DNA of 64,000 nucleotides from Aphelenchoides besseyi (Eukaryota > Nematoda > Chromadorea > Rhabditida > Aphelenchoididae): assembly GCA_024699855.1 (NCBI GenBank), contig JAMPIQ010000002.1, positions 5,518,001 through 5,582,000 on the forward strand. The letters are read 5' to 3'. Each line of letters starts with the position of its first letter. Position 1 is the stretch's first letter. The position numbers and the translations under genes are program-made. The notes under the pieces were generated by a model. It was not told where the DNA came from. It did no database searches and saw only the letters and a list, made by a program, of their open reading frames with translations. This document shows positions 34,604 to 46,442 of the stretch, piece by piece.

Positions 34604-36410
34604 TCAACTAAACGACGACTTATCGGTCAAGTCGACGGTCGAGAATTCTGAAGAAAACGAGGCAACTGAATCGCTATGATGAGCAAACGAGAAACACGAT
34701 AACCCGGCCATTGTATCTTCCAAATGTTCGTCTACATCATTTAATGATGATTCTTCACAACTATCTGTGGTCAAATTTGCAAGCCACGATAATGCGTAGA
34801 TGTCCAGAGGCTGAAATGCAAACATCAAACAGATTCCCCATCCAAAGCACAAGGGCTCCCATAGGTCAAACAATCATAAACATTTCGATGACGAGCTCGA
34901 ATGCGTTTTTTACCTTAGACATTAGTGGTGAATGACCAGCAAGTTTACGATCAGCTGCATTGAAGGAACGAATGGATCCATGACCAGCAATCGGTATGCG
35001 CGGTGATTTGTATGAACCGTCTGAAAATCAAACAGAATTTCACATTTCGTTTTCGAATTGACCTTTTTCAATATCAAACGATTCGGTTGCTTTCGGTTGT
35101 TTCCCACGATTCTTGAGCTTTTTGAGAATGACAGCAATCAACCAAATAAGCACAATCACATTTGCAATAGCCAATAAAACGCACAAAAAAATACCAATTA
35201 GACCCAAACTATCGTAGCTGTTATAATCACTAAAAACGAAATGGATAATCTATGAAGATGACAAAAACTTACAATATACCTGCTTTTGCTGCCTTCATTG
35301 CTCCTTTTGAATCAACATTTTGAGTTGTAAGATCAGGCAATAGATCGAGAGTTGAAGATTTCTTTGTGCTTGACATTCTGCTTCGGCTGTGTGAAGAAGC
35401 ATCTGATGGCAAAGTGAGCGTAAATTGAGTACTCGAATCTACGTCTTCATTATGAGTAGTATCACTGACAATGCTCTCCGCACTACTAATCAAACTGCTA
35501 TCCAAACTGCTTGTCGAACTGCTTTCTGGATTGTATGTCGAAGACTCCACCGTTGTGCTTGACTCTTCAGCTGATTTCAAGGTTGTTGTGATAACCGACG
35601 AGGTAATGTCGATTGTCGAAGAAGAATCGAGAATAGCAGTTGCATCTCCAATGAACGTAGTCAATCTTTCAATGCTCGTCGTAGTTGATTCAATCCTAGC
35701 AGAAGATTCCGGTGGTTTAATTGAAGTACTTGACTCTTTTGATGGGTTATGAGAAGTGCTTGATTTGCTTGTACTCATCACAGTCGTATTGTCAGTTTGT
35801 ATTACTGTGGTCGTTTCAGAAGTTAGTTGAATCGTTGAGCTTTGTGTCGAACTTTCTGTTGTGGTTTTCATCGTACTTTTTGTCGTGTTTTCCGACGAAC
35901 TTTCCATTGAATTATCCATCTCTCGTTGCGTCGTCCGTTGAGTCGTTCTTTGTGTCGTGCTTTCCATTGAACTTTTTGTTGAAGTTTCTGTTGAAGTTTC
36001 TATTGTGCTTTCCGTAGGGCTTTCCGTAAGACTTTCTGTTAAAGCTTCCATTGTGCTTGCAATTGTATCTTTCGTTGTAATAATTGACGGAGTAAAATGA
36101 GAAGCTAATTCAAGAGTGGTTGGCGATTGCGTTGACGTTGGTAGAACAGAAGTGGTTGTAGACGAATCCAGCGAATATTGAGCAAAAGACGAAACAGAAT
36201 CTTGCGTACTGTATTTTTTTTCGTTGTAAATTTTCTCAAAAAGTTTTTCGAATTCTGTATAAACCTGAATTTCAAAGAAATTACAAATCCGGAAAAATTG
36301 CATACCTTATAGTATCCGTCCAACTTACCAAATGGCATGTTCTTTGCATGTGTGTTTTGTATTTCCATCCATATACCGAGACATAGTACCAAAAGAATTG
36401 TAGCTCGCAT
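34604..36410 (-). CDS. Mucin-like single-pass membrane protein
   Basis: MRATILLVLCLGIWMEIQNTHA is the signal peptide; the first exon joins at DGYYK to VYTEFEKLFEKIY. The extracellular part is about 300 residues almost entirely of Ser, Thr and Glu with short repeats such as TTQR and ESST, as in heavily O-glycosylated mucins. A membrane helix follows (LGLIGIFLCVLLAIANVIVLIWLIAVI, shown here only by its position after DYNSYDS), then a basic stop-transfer KKLKNRGK and a cytoplasmic tail of about 130 residues ending DLTDKSSFS. No catalytic domain. A surface coat or adhesion role is likely; no orthologue is recognised. Confidence 0.7.
35850..36060. repeat. Degenerate Ser/Thr-codon repeat inside the mucin-like gene
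   Basis: Short imperfect repeats of 12 to 15 nt (variants of GTTGAAGTTTCT and CTTTCCATTGAAC on the plus strand) encode the TST/EST/TQR runs. Slippage-prone and probably variable in length between individuals. Confidence 0.6.
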
Positions 36411-36798
36411 GGCAATTTTTAACAATAGCCACCCAACCAAGTATAACCACCCCCACCGAATGGAATAGCCACCCGCCTTAAAAGTTTAACCATCCACCTT
36501 TATGCAGATTTTGAAAAATCAGTCAAGAGTCCAACACCAAATTTTGCTGTTTTCAGTGTACTAAATACAGTGTTACGCAATTTTTTCGTCGATGGGGAAA
36601 AATCGGTGTTTAAAATTGCGGCTTTTCGTGTTGAAATTCAAATAGCTCAGTCGAGAAAATCGACGTAGGGCAGACGACAGTTTGTTTCGTCTGTCGATTG
36701 AATTTGAAGGCTGGTGAGCGGCAGTAAGATCGCTTTTTTGCGTCGTTCGTGTGTTTTGTTTTAAACACCGTGAAATCTCAGAATAGCGCGTCGTTGAA

Positions 36799-38410
36799 AT
36801 GTCGAAGAACCGAAGACTGCCCCAACATCGACCGGTCGATCAGCCGTCGCTTTTCGAACTATGGGGCCGCAAGCAACGGTAAGTTTGCAACCATTGCAAC
36901 TGAAATAATCGATTTTGTTTTCATGGCTCAAGAACTTCCCGTGATCACAAATGATCGTGTGGACGCAAAAAAACCCAAGGAGTCGAAAGTTTGAAATCCG
37001 GTGATCACCAAAAAAGCGGGTAAGACGCAAGAATTGAATTCGTCGTTTGAAGCCCGATTATTTTCAGGCAAATTCTCTTTGTCAGCTGCTTCAACGGTTG
37101 CTTCTTCGTTTGCTGCTTTGAATCTGCCTCCAGTCATCAGCACATCGAAAGGTAAGTGCATTTAATGGCTTCATTTGTATTTTTTTGCTGTTTTAGAAAA
37201 CACACTTCAACAACCGACTTTTTTGACTTCTTGTTCCGCTTCGGATTATGGTTTCAATCCAAATTCTGGTTTCTCTTCAAATTCTGGTTCCGTTTCAACT
37301 TCTGGCTGCACTTCGACTTCTGGTCTCTCTGCAAATTTCGCTGTTTCTTTAGCTTTCGGTTCTTCATCGACTCCGTTCGCTGGCATTACAAACACGAGCG
37401 AACAGCTGCAACACATTGATGCTCCCGCGATCAGTGGAAACGAAGAAGAAAATTGGATCGAGGCCATGGACTGGGCGGACGTAGAACTTATGGAGGTAAA
37501 GTGATCGCTGTATGCATTTGTTGACTTTTTAATTTCAGACCAATGTTTCCAATAACAAAGACTACGCGTGTCACAGTTATGGAGGGTCCGTATATGCCAT
37601 CGTAAACATTGAGGAACTTCGCCGTGCGCTCGAAGAGAAGAACATCAACACAAAACGAAATCGCGTTTTCAAATCGGTAAAAAATATCGGTACTTGTGGT
37701 GCCCGACTGTCGAAGATGCGAGCCTACGAGTATTTTCACACGGATCGCAAATGCAAGCATCAGGATAACATCAAAATGATCCGTGTTTTTCAATTCTTTC
37801 CGAAAGCATCCAGTGATCATTGCATTTTTCGATAGCTCGTTTTTTGGGAGAATGCATTCCATTGCCGGAAAGATTTATTTGATCGTACGCTTTGCCGAAA
37901 TAACTGGTGCAATGGTCCAGAAACGGTACGCAGCATATGAACGTTCGTTGCCCTTGAGCCAAAGGATGTAAAATTCGCTCTTAAGCAGCTGCTTCGGGTG
38001 TTGACAAATACAGGGGTCGTCGAGCCAGAACATGTAAGTTTGGAATTCTACAAAAAAACTTATTTTTGCAGAAATGGCCGTGCAACCTTTGTGGCCGGTA
38101 TTTTCAATGTCGTTTCCAATGGGCCGAACACTCCCGCGACACTCGCAAGTTTATGGAAATCGAAGCCATCTATTCAATAGCTCGAATTACAAGCAATATT
38201 TTGCAGAGAAAACAGGAAACTTTGAGAAGGACGGCGGCAGGGAAGAATTCGGTGAGTCTGAACTCCAAATCATTAATCGTTTGATTTTAGACGTCCAGTT
38301 ATCCGGTGCTCAAGGCAAAAAGTAAAGCGTTCTTCTCTGAATTTAACGAGCGAAGCAGGAGAAATGCAGTGTGGAAGGCAAAGACAAAGAAGGAAGTGAA
38401 AGCGAAGTAA
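36799..38410 (+). CDS. Unrecognised Cys/His-rich protein with a Ser-Gly repeat; 5' end disrupted or uncertain
   Basis: From 37067 on, exons join cleanly: KFSLSAASTVASS, an 18-nt repeat region encoding NSG/TSG units, an acidic ENWIEAMDWADVELME block, then a Cys/His-rich half with GTCGARLSKMRAYEYF, CRKDLFDRTLCRNNWC and a zinc-finger-like CNLCGRYFQCRFQW, ending KKEVKAK at TAA 38408-38410. No known domain matches. The 5' end is unclear: an ATG at 36799 opens MSKNRRLPQHRPVD with QPSLFELWG, but its splice phase does not fit, while the frame that does fit (ATG 36923) meets TGA at 36992-36994. A nuclear, nucleic-acid-binding protein is my guess. It may be a decaying gene. Confidence 0.45.
37262..37333 (+). 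repeat. Four 18-nt tandem units encoding (N/T)SGxxS
   Basis: Four consecutive 18-nt units beginning AATTCTGGT or ACTTCTGGT encode a six-residue Ser-Gly repeat inside the unrecognised gene. Confidence 0.65.
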
Positions 38411-38846
38411 AGTGGATCAGTGAGTGTTAATTTCAAATCATTAATCGTTTAATTTTCAGGCTTCCCGTCACCAGTAATTCTACTGTGGGTTCAGTGACCA
38501 ACTGCTCGGTTCCAATGGTCATTGCTCGGGTAAATCTCAACGTGTTCTACAGTCCTGTTTTAAATCTCAGTTATTTTCATTTCTTTGTCATTAATTTCAT
38601 TTTTGCAATTTTATTTGCTTTCAATTTTGTGTCAACACAGTTCGCTTTAAAGAATTGGTCATTTTAAATTCCGCAAATAAATCACAAGACCAAAACAATC
38701 GTTCGTTCAAGAGTTTATTGAATGATCGGTACAACGAGGAATGGAAGCACTTTAGCGTAAATGTTTTATTGGGTGAATGTCAACAAGAAAAGGGGGAATG
38801 GAGGATTATGTAAAAATGAATTGAGTTGTCATCATCGGAAGCTCAA

Positions 38847-39041
38847 CTACAGCTCGAGGAGAAGGTTCTCGCGCTCAAGAAGCGACAAAACGGCATAATG
38901 TTGAAAAGCACTTTGGTCTAAATTCGACGTCCTTCGATGATTCATGCTTTCGGCAAACGACGCGGGATCAATGCTACCCATGAGTTTGACAATCAGTTCG
39001 TCAGGCAGTTGGGGGTGGGAAGCGGTGTAAAATCGAACAAT
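38847..39041 (-). other. Open coding-like fragment, minus strand
   Basis: A 64-codon frame without ATG or acceptor reads LPDELIVKLMGSIDPASF and ends ERENLLLEL then TAG. Its upstream neighbour in another frame (IDVIELFDFTPLPTP) looks continuous with it across a frameshift. The start resembles an F-box-like opening but is too short to classify. Likely gene debris. Confidence 0.25.
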
Positions 39042-39163
39042 TCAATTACATCGATGTGCAAGTGCAGTTGAATTAAGCAGAGAAATGAAGTACTTTATCA
39101 CTGGTCATTTGAACGTGAATATGAACAATAGATTAGCAATCAACCCTTCCCGTGTTTCTTTCC

Positions 39164-39346
39164 TCAACCACGTCGATGTGAATCTAAATACTCGTCTTTG
39201 GCTGCTTGTTTCTTTCGAGCTTCTTCGCTATCGATGTCTTCTTCGTCAGATGCGTCTTCAGCGGCGACTTGTGGAGCAGAAGACTGGTGGGCTGAAGGTC
39301 CGAAATGTCCTTGACTGGACATCTGATCGTACCATTCGCTCACCGT
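39164..39346 (-). pseudogene. IGBP1 (alpha4/TAP42)-like C-terminal fragment
   Basis: The frame reads TVSEWYDQM, then a Gln/Ser-rich linker, then an acidic DEEDIDSEEARKK and AKDEYLDSHRRG before TGA. This is the order at the IGBP1 C-terminus (TVSDWYEQ, acidic Arg-rich stretch, WKDTHPRGYGN). A TAA immediately precedes the TVS block in frame and a TGA falls where IGBP1 has its aromatic residue before GN. No upstream alpha4 helices were found. I take it as a relic; a short real exon of another protein is possible. Confidence 0.4.
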
Positions 39347-42300
39347 TTACCTTTGCAACTGCGCGGAATGATCGAGAGCAGATTGTTGAGTTTGTCTTTG
39401 CAAATTAGCATATTTGCAACAATGGTAAGCAGAAGCATGAGAGCACGGTTGCCACGGTGTTCGTTGAGTCAACTAACCGGTAATGCTCACGAAGCCGATT
39501 TTACGATCAACAGTAAACGTTTTCGCTTAACTCGACTTTATCGTGCAGTCAACTTTTTATGGTCGTAATATTGCGTTTTTATTAAGTCAAAATCGTTGTT
39601 TTTGAAATTTGAACTACCGACTTGAACGAAGCAATTCGACTAAGTGGATTATCCGAATTGTTATGCTTCTTGAAGTTGATCGGCCGAATTCGTTTGTTCA
39701 CTCTTGAGGACCGCCAAATAAGGTGGGCGAAAGAGCCGAGACTTTAAAATGCACGTCCATGTGTGCACCAGGGTTTGAAGTCCTTTTTGTCCTGATTGAA
39801 TTCCAATCCGCTGACCGGAGGATTTCGGAATTAGACGAACAACGTCCGTTTGCGAAGACGTAGGACGCTTCTGATTTTCACTTACGGAAACTTCTGGACT
39901 ATCTGCAATGGATGGAATTCGCGGTATGTTCGATGCGAGACATTTGGTGCCAATCCGATGAGTCTCGTTAGTTTTGTTCGAACTTAAGTTCTCGATTATT
40001 TTGTCTCTTCAACTTTTATTTGCGTTATAATGATTTATGAGCGTTGCTGAGTGAAAGTAAAACAAACATTTACGCGGTCTAACCGCATTATCAGCACTAT
40101 TGGAAGCATGACGGAGGAATTGGAATGCTCAGGTGCGGCACGAATTTGCCGCGTCTTCTTTCTGCTTATCAGACTTTCGATTGGCAAAAGACAACGGAAT
40201 CGCGACTGTCCGTTTCGTTCAATGATGATCGTACACTCTTCCGCAACTATCAGTAACCTTTTCGGTTTGACGTGTTTTTGAGCAGTCGCTTTTTCGGAAC
40301 TTCGCAAATTGTGTCGGCTTCTTCAAAAGACTTTCGTTTGTCCATTAAACGGATTTTCAACACCTCAACTTTGGAAGACTGTTGGAAGGTACTTGCTGAT
40401 AAGCTTGAAATTGCTTGCTCCCGCTAGCCTGGTTTATAGTCATTAGCGATCGAAGTTGAGAAAACCCGATTAGACGAACAGTTTAGTTGTAAATCCCATC
40501 GTAAGGTCACACTCAATTCTCGACGTTGATTTGTCACATTGCATAATCAACGTGTTTCGTTCAACTTTCACACAAAACAATCTAATCGCGCAAACTTGCA
40601 CGGCTGTCAACGAACAGTGATCTTATCAACTTGTTCATCCGTTTTATTGAGGTCAAATAACAGTGGATTACGGTCAGTCATTAGATAGAGTCGGCAATTC
40701 GATATTCTTGGTTTGTGTCCATTAGCTTTTTCGGATTCACGTGTTCTCACCTCTCCGTTTAATTCTTCATCTTTCGCTCTATCCACTAATTAAACCTTTA
40801 CTTTTCGACACTTTCCAATTAACGTATTAGGCACCGTAAGATGGTTGCCGAATTTCTCATAACCTCGACTCTTGGGTTCAGACTAATCCCGCAGTTTTGT
40901 TTCGTTTTTTCTCCTTATTTGGCCAACCTGACCTCTGATCTCGAAGATTAAGTTCGCTATGGCGGAAGTCATTTTTGGCCCCGCACAGAAACGGTAAACG
41001 CATCTACTTGACTGCTCTGTCATTACACAATAGCCGACCTTATTTGTTTCTAATTGAAATCAAAACGAAAACTTTTCGAGCTCATATCAGATTCTGTAAC
41101 CTGGTCGATTCCGTTCGTTCTTGCAATTGAAATTGCCAGAAACCATCAATAGAGCGTATGTCGTATATTTTGCAACTGTGTGGGCCAAGTTGTCGTCAAT
41201 TTAGTTACTAGCTGTTGCCAATGATTTTACCGCTCTTACAAAACATTTTTGGGGTGTTTTTCGTCATTCGACCACTTCGAAGTATTCGATATTTACGTCA
41301 ATCGGATTTCAAAGTCAGGACTCTCGACGAAATACGGCCGCCTTCTATACGTAGCGTCATATAAATATGTTGACCTGCGAGTGTTCGATGGCATAAATCA
41401 TTCGAATTGATTATTGCGGTAAAGTTGATCATCTGCTTCGAAGTCGCGTCTTCTTGACCTCAAGTTTTCGTGTTTACTCTCGAACATGCTCACTTTGTTT
41501 TCGATTGTCATTGAATGCGAGAAAATGGCGAGTCAATGAGGCAGACGCTAATTGACTGGGTCGTGATTGCGCAAGTTAGTCGAGCTGTTCAGTTTTCATG
41601 GTTCAACAATATTGCAGCTGCCATTTGAGCGGGTGTATCGTTTGCGAGACGAAATTTGCCCATTAGTCGACTGACGACCACAGTAGTCGAGAGAGTGTCG
41701 AAGACGTGTGGAGTTGTCGAAATTTGTTTAGGAGTAGAAGACTCGTGGCTTCGATTCCCACGGTTCGGATGCAAATCCGGCCGGCAAAAGCGTACAAGCG
41801 CATAATGTGAGTGGTAGAACGGGAAAGTCGGCGCGAGTCAAACGACCACACTTGGAGCATCAGTCAATCACATTTAGCTGCTCGTTCAGTCCAATTTATT
41901 GACTTGGCCGTTGCGTGAAAAAACGGCTAAACGGGACAACTGAATTTGTTTAATGCCCGACTGTAATCACAAATTAATGCAAATTCGCGCATTCACTGTA
42001 GAAGACGGAAGTGGAGATTGGATAGCTGGTTATTGATTAGCGAGACACAAAGCTTGTAAACAGTTAAGCCACGAGGTGCAAATCTCCAAGCTTTTTGAAA
42101 ATCCCGTTTTGATCAGATCTGCAGATTACTACGTCTAATTAGAGTAATGATTTCGACCTTTTGCTGACTCTTAGCCATATAGTTTTTCATTAGGCTTATT
42201 GGTTCAGAGCGAACTTTTGTTGTTTTGAGTTCACGTTTAAAGATTGATTCGGGAATCAAAATAATTCGCTGTTGTGTCTTCCGATTCCTAGGTTTGACAA

Positions 42301-42476
42301 ATCGAATTTGTTTTCGACCGTTGATTGAATTGGTCAAGGAGACGCAGCGGGCAATCGCAATGAATACGCGTGTCGATTGCGTTCATAATCGACGGGAGTC
42401 CATTTGGAGGATGATGGCGAGAAGCGTGTTCTCCACTTACTAATCCGAATGGCGCCACTTCGCGCATTTCACTTAC

Positions 42477-42756
42477 CGTTCTGATTTGCATCAAACTGTT
42501 CGTTGGACTTGCGACGTCCGTTTCTGTTCGTCGACTTCCCATCTGTAACGCGCGAAATGAAAACGGCCAAATCGCTAACGTTTGCATACGCCCGAAAAAA
42601 AGACAAACACAAGCGGCCATCCTTAAGCCAAACCTCAAACTCAATCGACGTGTAACTGCGCTGCGTCTCCACGACCGCCGAATGAACACGCGAAATTGTG
42701 ATGCAGTGGCGAGAAATTTGCTTTTCCTTGCGCACATTCCGAGCAAACAAACCCAT
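42477..42756 (-). CDS. Possible first exon of an unknown gene
   Basis: ATG at 42756 opens 93 codons (MGLFARNVRKEK, then SRVHSAVVETQRSY and FEVWLKDGRLCLSFF) that stop being open exactly at a good donor (AACG followed by GTAAGTGAAA). I found no matching second exon or family. Two overlapping frames in this tract are also open, so chance is not excluded. Confidence 0.22.
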
Positions 42757-45175
42757 CAGTAAATTACTGTAACGACTTCGCGATTGATCGGAAACGTCGA
42801 ACCCAATGATTTGCGCTCAATCGAAAGTCACGAATCCCCAACTTCCATCATGTGGATATGCGCCAAAACGGCGCGTAAATGGCGGCACGACTGAAGAGTG
42901 TTAATCCCCGAACTCTATCAACGACCAATTGACCGATACGAAATCCAGCGCGAACGCAAACAGCAAAATCGCCGTCGTTCCGCTTTGTTTTTGGCGCCAT
43001 TGACCCACGTGTGCGTTTGTGCGTAAAAACGTTTTTGGTCGGTTTCCCTACAAAGAGCATCCGCTAATCCGACGCAAACTGACCGAACAAACTGATTTGC
43101 AGTTTCTTTAACAAACCCACGTTTTTGCGCCCCGAACTTCCGGTTAAAACAACGAATATCGTATCTTCACGTTCATCACGATAGAATTCGTTCGAATAAC
43201 TCAAAAGAAATCACTTGTTGGGTGCGACTTTCTCTCTTCAGAATCAGAAACAATGATAGCGCTTTTGGGCCATGAATTTTGATTTACGACGTGTCGAGAC
43301 AATCAAAACATTTTGATTAGTATCGATCGTGCTTATCAGTTTGCGTTGAGACGTGCGGCTTAGTGGGATTTTTGAGACGCATTTTCGCGGCTTATCATGG
43401 TGAATAAAATCGGTTTGAAGGGCAAATACACAATTCTAGAGAAAGTCTTCGTATAGACAAGAGAACGAAGATTTTGTAATGAGTGAATCGATATTGGGAA
43501 ATGGGTGTGATAAGCGGGACAAAGAACAAAAATCGATAGAAATAAGTTCCATTCCCGGAGCTAAAACCCAACACTACGCTGAATCGACAATGTGTTTGAA
43601 GAACAATCAAGTCGCTTTTAAACGGACAGTCTACTCGTTACGCTTCGGACCAAATCGGCTCGTCCATGCCGAATCCCCTTAAATTCCCTCAATCCTCTCA
43701 TACTCACACTCGCCGTTCCGCTCGTGCAAACACAAGAACCCCACCGACAGTCCAATTGCGCAGTAATCGCAACTCAACGATCGCATGTAATTTCCCAAAA
43801 ATGTGCGTACTTCTTTTTTCGATTAAAAGAAGTTGTAGAGTCCGGAAGAATCGAATTCGCATTGCATCAACGTCATTGTAATCTTACGGTAACGAACTGT
43901 CGAAACTACTTGATGTGCAGCCAATCAGCGCGGTTGTTCCGCCTCTTTGCGCCGACACGAAAACGAGACGCGAAGTACGCACGTTGTATTGCGAATTCCG
44001 AAGATGTCGCTCCTCCTACACAAACCGTCTTCAGCCGCTCGTCAACCACTCCACACACACTCAAATCGACCGATTGTCGAGCAGCTTTGAGCGTTTTAGT
44101 TTTGCATTTTTTCCCAAACCGTCCGAAAATCCACGGAACATCTCGTTAATCAGCTCGTCCTTTTCACTTTGCTGATCCGCCGCCGTCTTTAGGCCCCGTC
44201 GAACTTCACTCTTCTTCTCTTCGCTCGCTGCCCAAATCCCCGCTCAAATCGTATTTCACGGTGATAAGCTTCTTGGCTCACCTTTTCGGGACGCAGCGAC
44301 CGCCTTCTGATAATCGCCGCGCAATAATCCCGCCAATACTCTCGCGCTTCTTTGACCTTCTGTTGAGCTCTTGATCGTTTCGAATGCCCGCAGCAACGTT
44401 CGAGGACGAGCACTGCAAATCGTATTGGCGCTCTTGATCGCCGTTCCGCTTCCCCAACAAATCAGCTTAACTCTGTGGGTCTTATTCGAGTTCGTCCACA
44501 AACTTAAGCGAACGAAATCGTCTGACGAGTGTAAATGCCGTTTAAGCTGACGATTATCCTTTCGAATTATCACTGATTACATCGGTTATTATAGCAATCA
44601 AATTGACTCTAGAATTGACGGCAAATTTCTTTTGATTCGAAATCACTCTGTTGAATCTCCAGATGTCGTCAATGCGTACGGTTAATGTAGAAGCTTTAAG
44701 TGTATGATCTTTGAAAGCAATGATTGATGTCAGTGTTTGTAACGCCAATGAGCGAATGCATGTAATATGATGTAATGAGTAAATCAACGATTCCTGATTA
44801 CGTAAATACTAGTAGTATAATCGTCAGACTTTGGATCATAGCGTATCAATCCATAGTCTACGACACTGTTGGACGTAGATCGAAAGAACTGAAATCGCTG
44901 GATTTTCGCCATCGGCCAACGGGTAAGAAGATACGAATCAGCAAAATGCGCGCAGCGTGCCAGAAATACGCCTAAAGCCGTCAACCAACCGCTGAGCGGA
45001 TTCGAAATGCCGTTGACGTCCGTACCTGAGGCGGAGCGTCCAAAGGCGGAGATTTGGCCGCCCGAGATGGGCACGTTTAATCGAGGAAATGGAAGAAACC
45101 AATCGGCAAAAAGGATCGGGCTTTGAGATTCCTTCATTTCAAATTTCATCAATGTTTTCCATTTTCACTTCGGAT

Positions 45176-45182
45176 TATATAA
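45176..45182 (+). promoter_or_regulatory. Candidate TATA box of OTX
   Basis: TATATAA lies about 125 bp before the OTX ATG and directly overlaps a GGATTA site at 45172-45177, the recognition site of OTX itself. Confidence 0.35.
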
Positions 45183-45304
45183 CAACCGAAGCTGTTGTTT
45201 GGTTACGGCAGTTTGCTTTCGATGCTTCGTGTTTACGTGTCTACGGTAGTCGAATAAGAGTTTTTGCGTTTTCAGATACTCGAAAAGTCTTAGTGATTGA
45301 CACT

Positions 45305-46442
45305 ATGTCTTATATTCCAAACAGTGCAATGAATTCGGCTGCCAACATGGCAGCAGCTGCTTACTTTAGCAAGAACAGCGCTTACAACACAGCACCACTT
45401 TCCTTTACCACACCCGGTGCAGCAGCCAATTTCTTGCCGCCGGCCATGAGTTTTTCTCTACCCGATTGTCATGCTTCGGGTATTTGGGCCAACGGTCCGC
45501 CACCACGGTTTGTTTGATCGCAAATGAACGTTTGAACGAAATCGATGATTTTAGCAAACAACGTCGCGAACGTACCACATTCACGCGTTCGCAACTGGAT
45601 GTGCTTGAGAGTTGTTTCGCAAAGACTCGCTATCCGGACATATTCATGAGAGAAGAGATGGCTGCACAGATCGGTCTTCCTGAGTCACGTGTTCAGGTGA
45701 GTTGAAAATCATCTATTGACTTGATTCCGTAGCATTCTGCGCGCAGTATTTCGGAGGTTTCTTTGTGCACAAAATCACTTGCGTCCCACTTTTGCAAATC
45801 GCCCGACCATGACGAAAAACGAAGGTCGTGGTTACCTTGAAGTCTACAGTATACAGTTTAGTAATCAAAGAATTTTAGGTCTGGTTCAAAAATCGTCGTG
45901 CTAAAGCTCGTCAACAAAAAAAAACACAAACTGGCGGAACAATCGGATCGACTTTATCCAGCAATTCCAATGGATCTACAGGCTCGGGATCAGCTTCAAG
46001 CGGTTCGTCGGCTGCCAACTCAGTCGATCAACCAAGTGCATCAAATGGTGACTCCAATAATGAAGTAAATGGAAGCGAACTTGTAATGTCTAATTGTATT
46101 GTTTTTCAGTTCAAAATCAAACAGGAAGACATGAACTCAGCAGATGCGCCAGCACTAGGTGATGGTGAGAACGTTAACAGCGGAAACGGAAAGTCGAACG
46201 CGGATCAATTGGACTTAAAGAACATGGTCAACACAAGTCTTCATCAGACTTACCTTGATGCGCTTTCATCACCAAATTATGCTAATTATCCGAATGCATT
46301 TCGTGCTCAGGCTGCTGCTTATCCGGCTTACTATCCAACTCTCGGAGTTGATGGTTACGCTTACTCGACTCCGGTTTCAGCCGCAGCTGTTGCTGGAAAC
46401 GGAGGTTATGCGTCCAGTGATCAGTGGAAGAGTTTTCAATGA
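45305..46442 (+). CDS. OTX: OTX/orthodenticle homeobox transcription factor
   Basis: Four exons. The homeodomain [18 protein letters not shown], then [16 protein letters not shown] and [16 protein letters not shown], differs from vertebrate OTX at few positions; Lys50 in WFKNRR gives the TAATCC specificity. An intron splits VQ from VWFKN, the usual paired-like position, and the first intron (45509-45554) lies just before KQRRER. The C-terminal half is Ser/Asn-rich, then Ala/Tyr-rich, and ends DQWKSFQ, similar to the conserved OTX tail motif. OTX proteins specify anterior neurons; nematode members (ttx-1, ceh-36, ceh-37) determine thermosensory and chemosensory fate. Which paralogue this is cannot be told. 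Confidence 0.95.

Larger units (their letters stand above)
39347..45304. other. Gene-poor 6-kb tract upstream of OTX
   Basis: Contains a minus-strand frame without ATG at 39661-40008 (116 codons), a plausible exon at 42477-42756, and many overlapping frames at 43.7-44.6 kb where G+C rises. None can be assigned. Six copies of TAATCC/GGATTA, the site bound by K50 homeodomains, occur between 39646 and 45177. It probably holds regulatory DNA for OTX. Confidence 0.4.

Noticed and set aside
41700..41790. tRNA-like B box (GGCTTCGATTCCCAC) suggesting a tRNA or SINE
   Set aside because: The T-stem has a mismatch at its closing pair and no matching A box or acceptor stem was found upstream.
42288..42746. 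152-codon minus-strand frame
   Set aside because: Competes with another open frame that has a proper ATG and ends at a good donor; Arg-rich composition without motifs.
43724..44149. 141-codon plus-strand frame
   Set aside because: Non-ATG start in a G+C-rich tract with a second overlapping frame; no motif.
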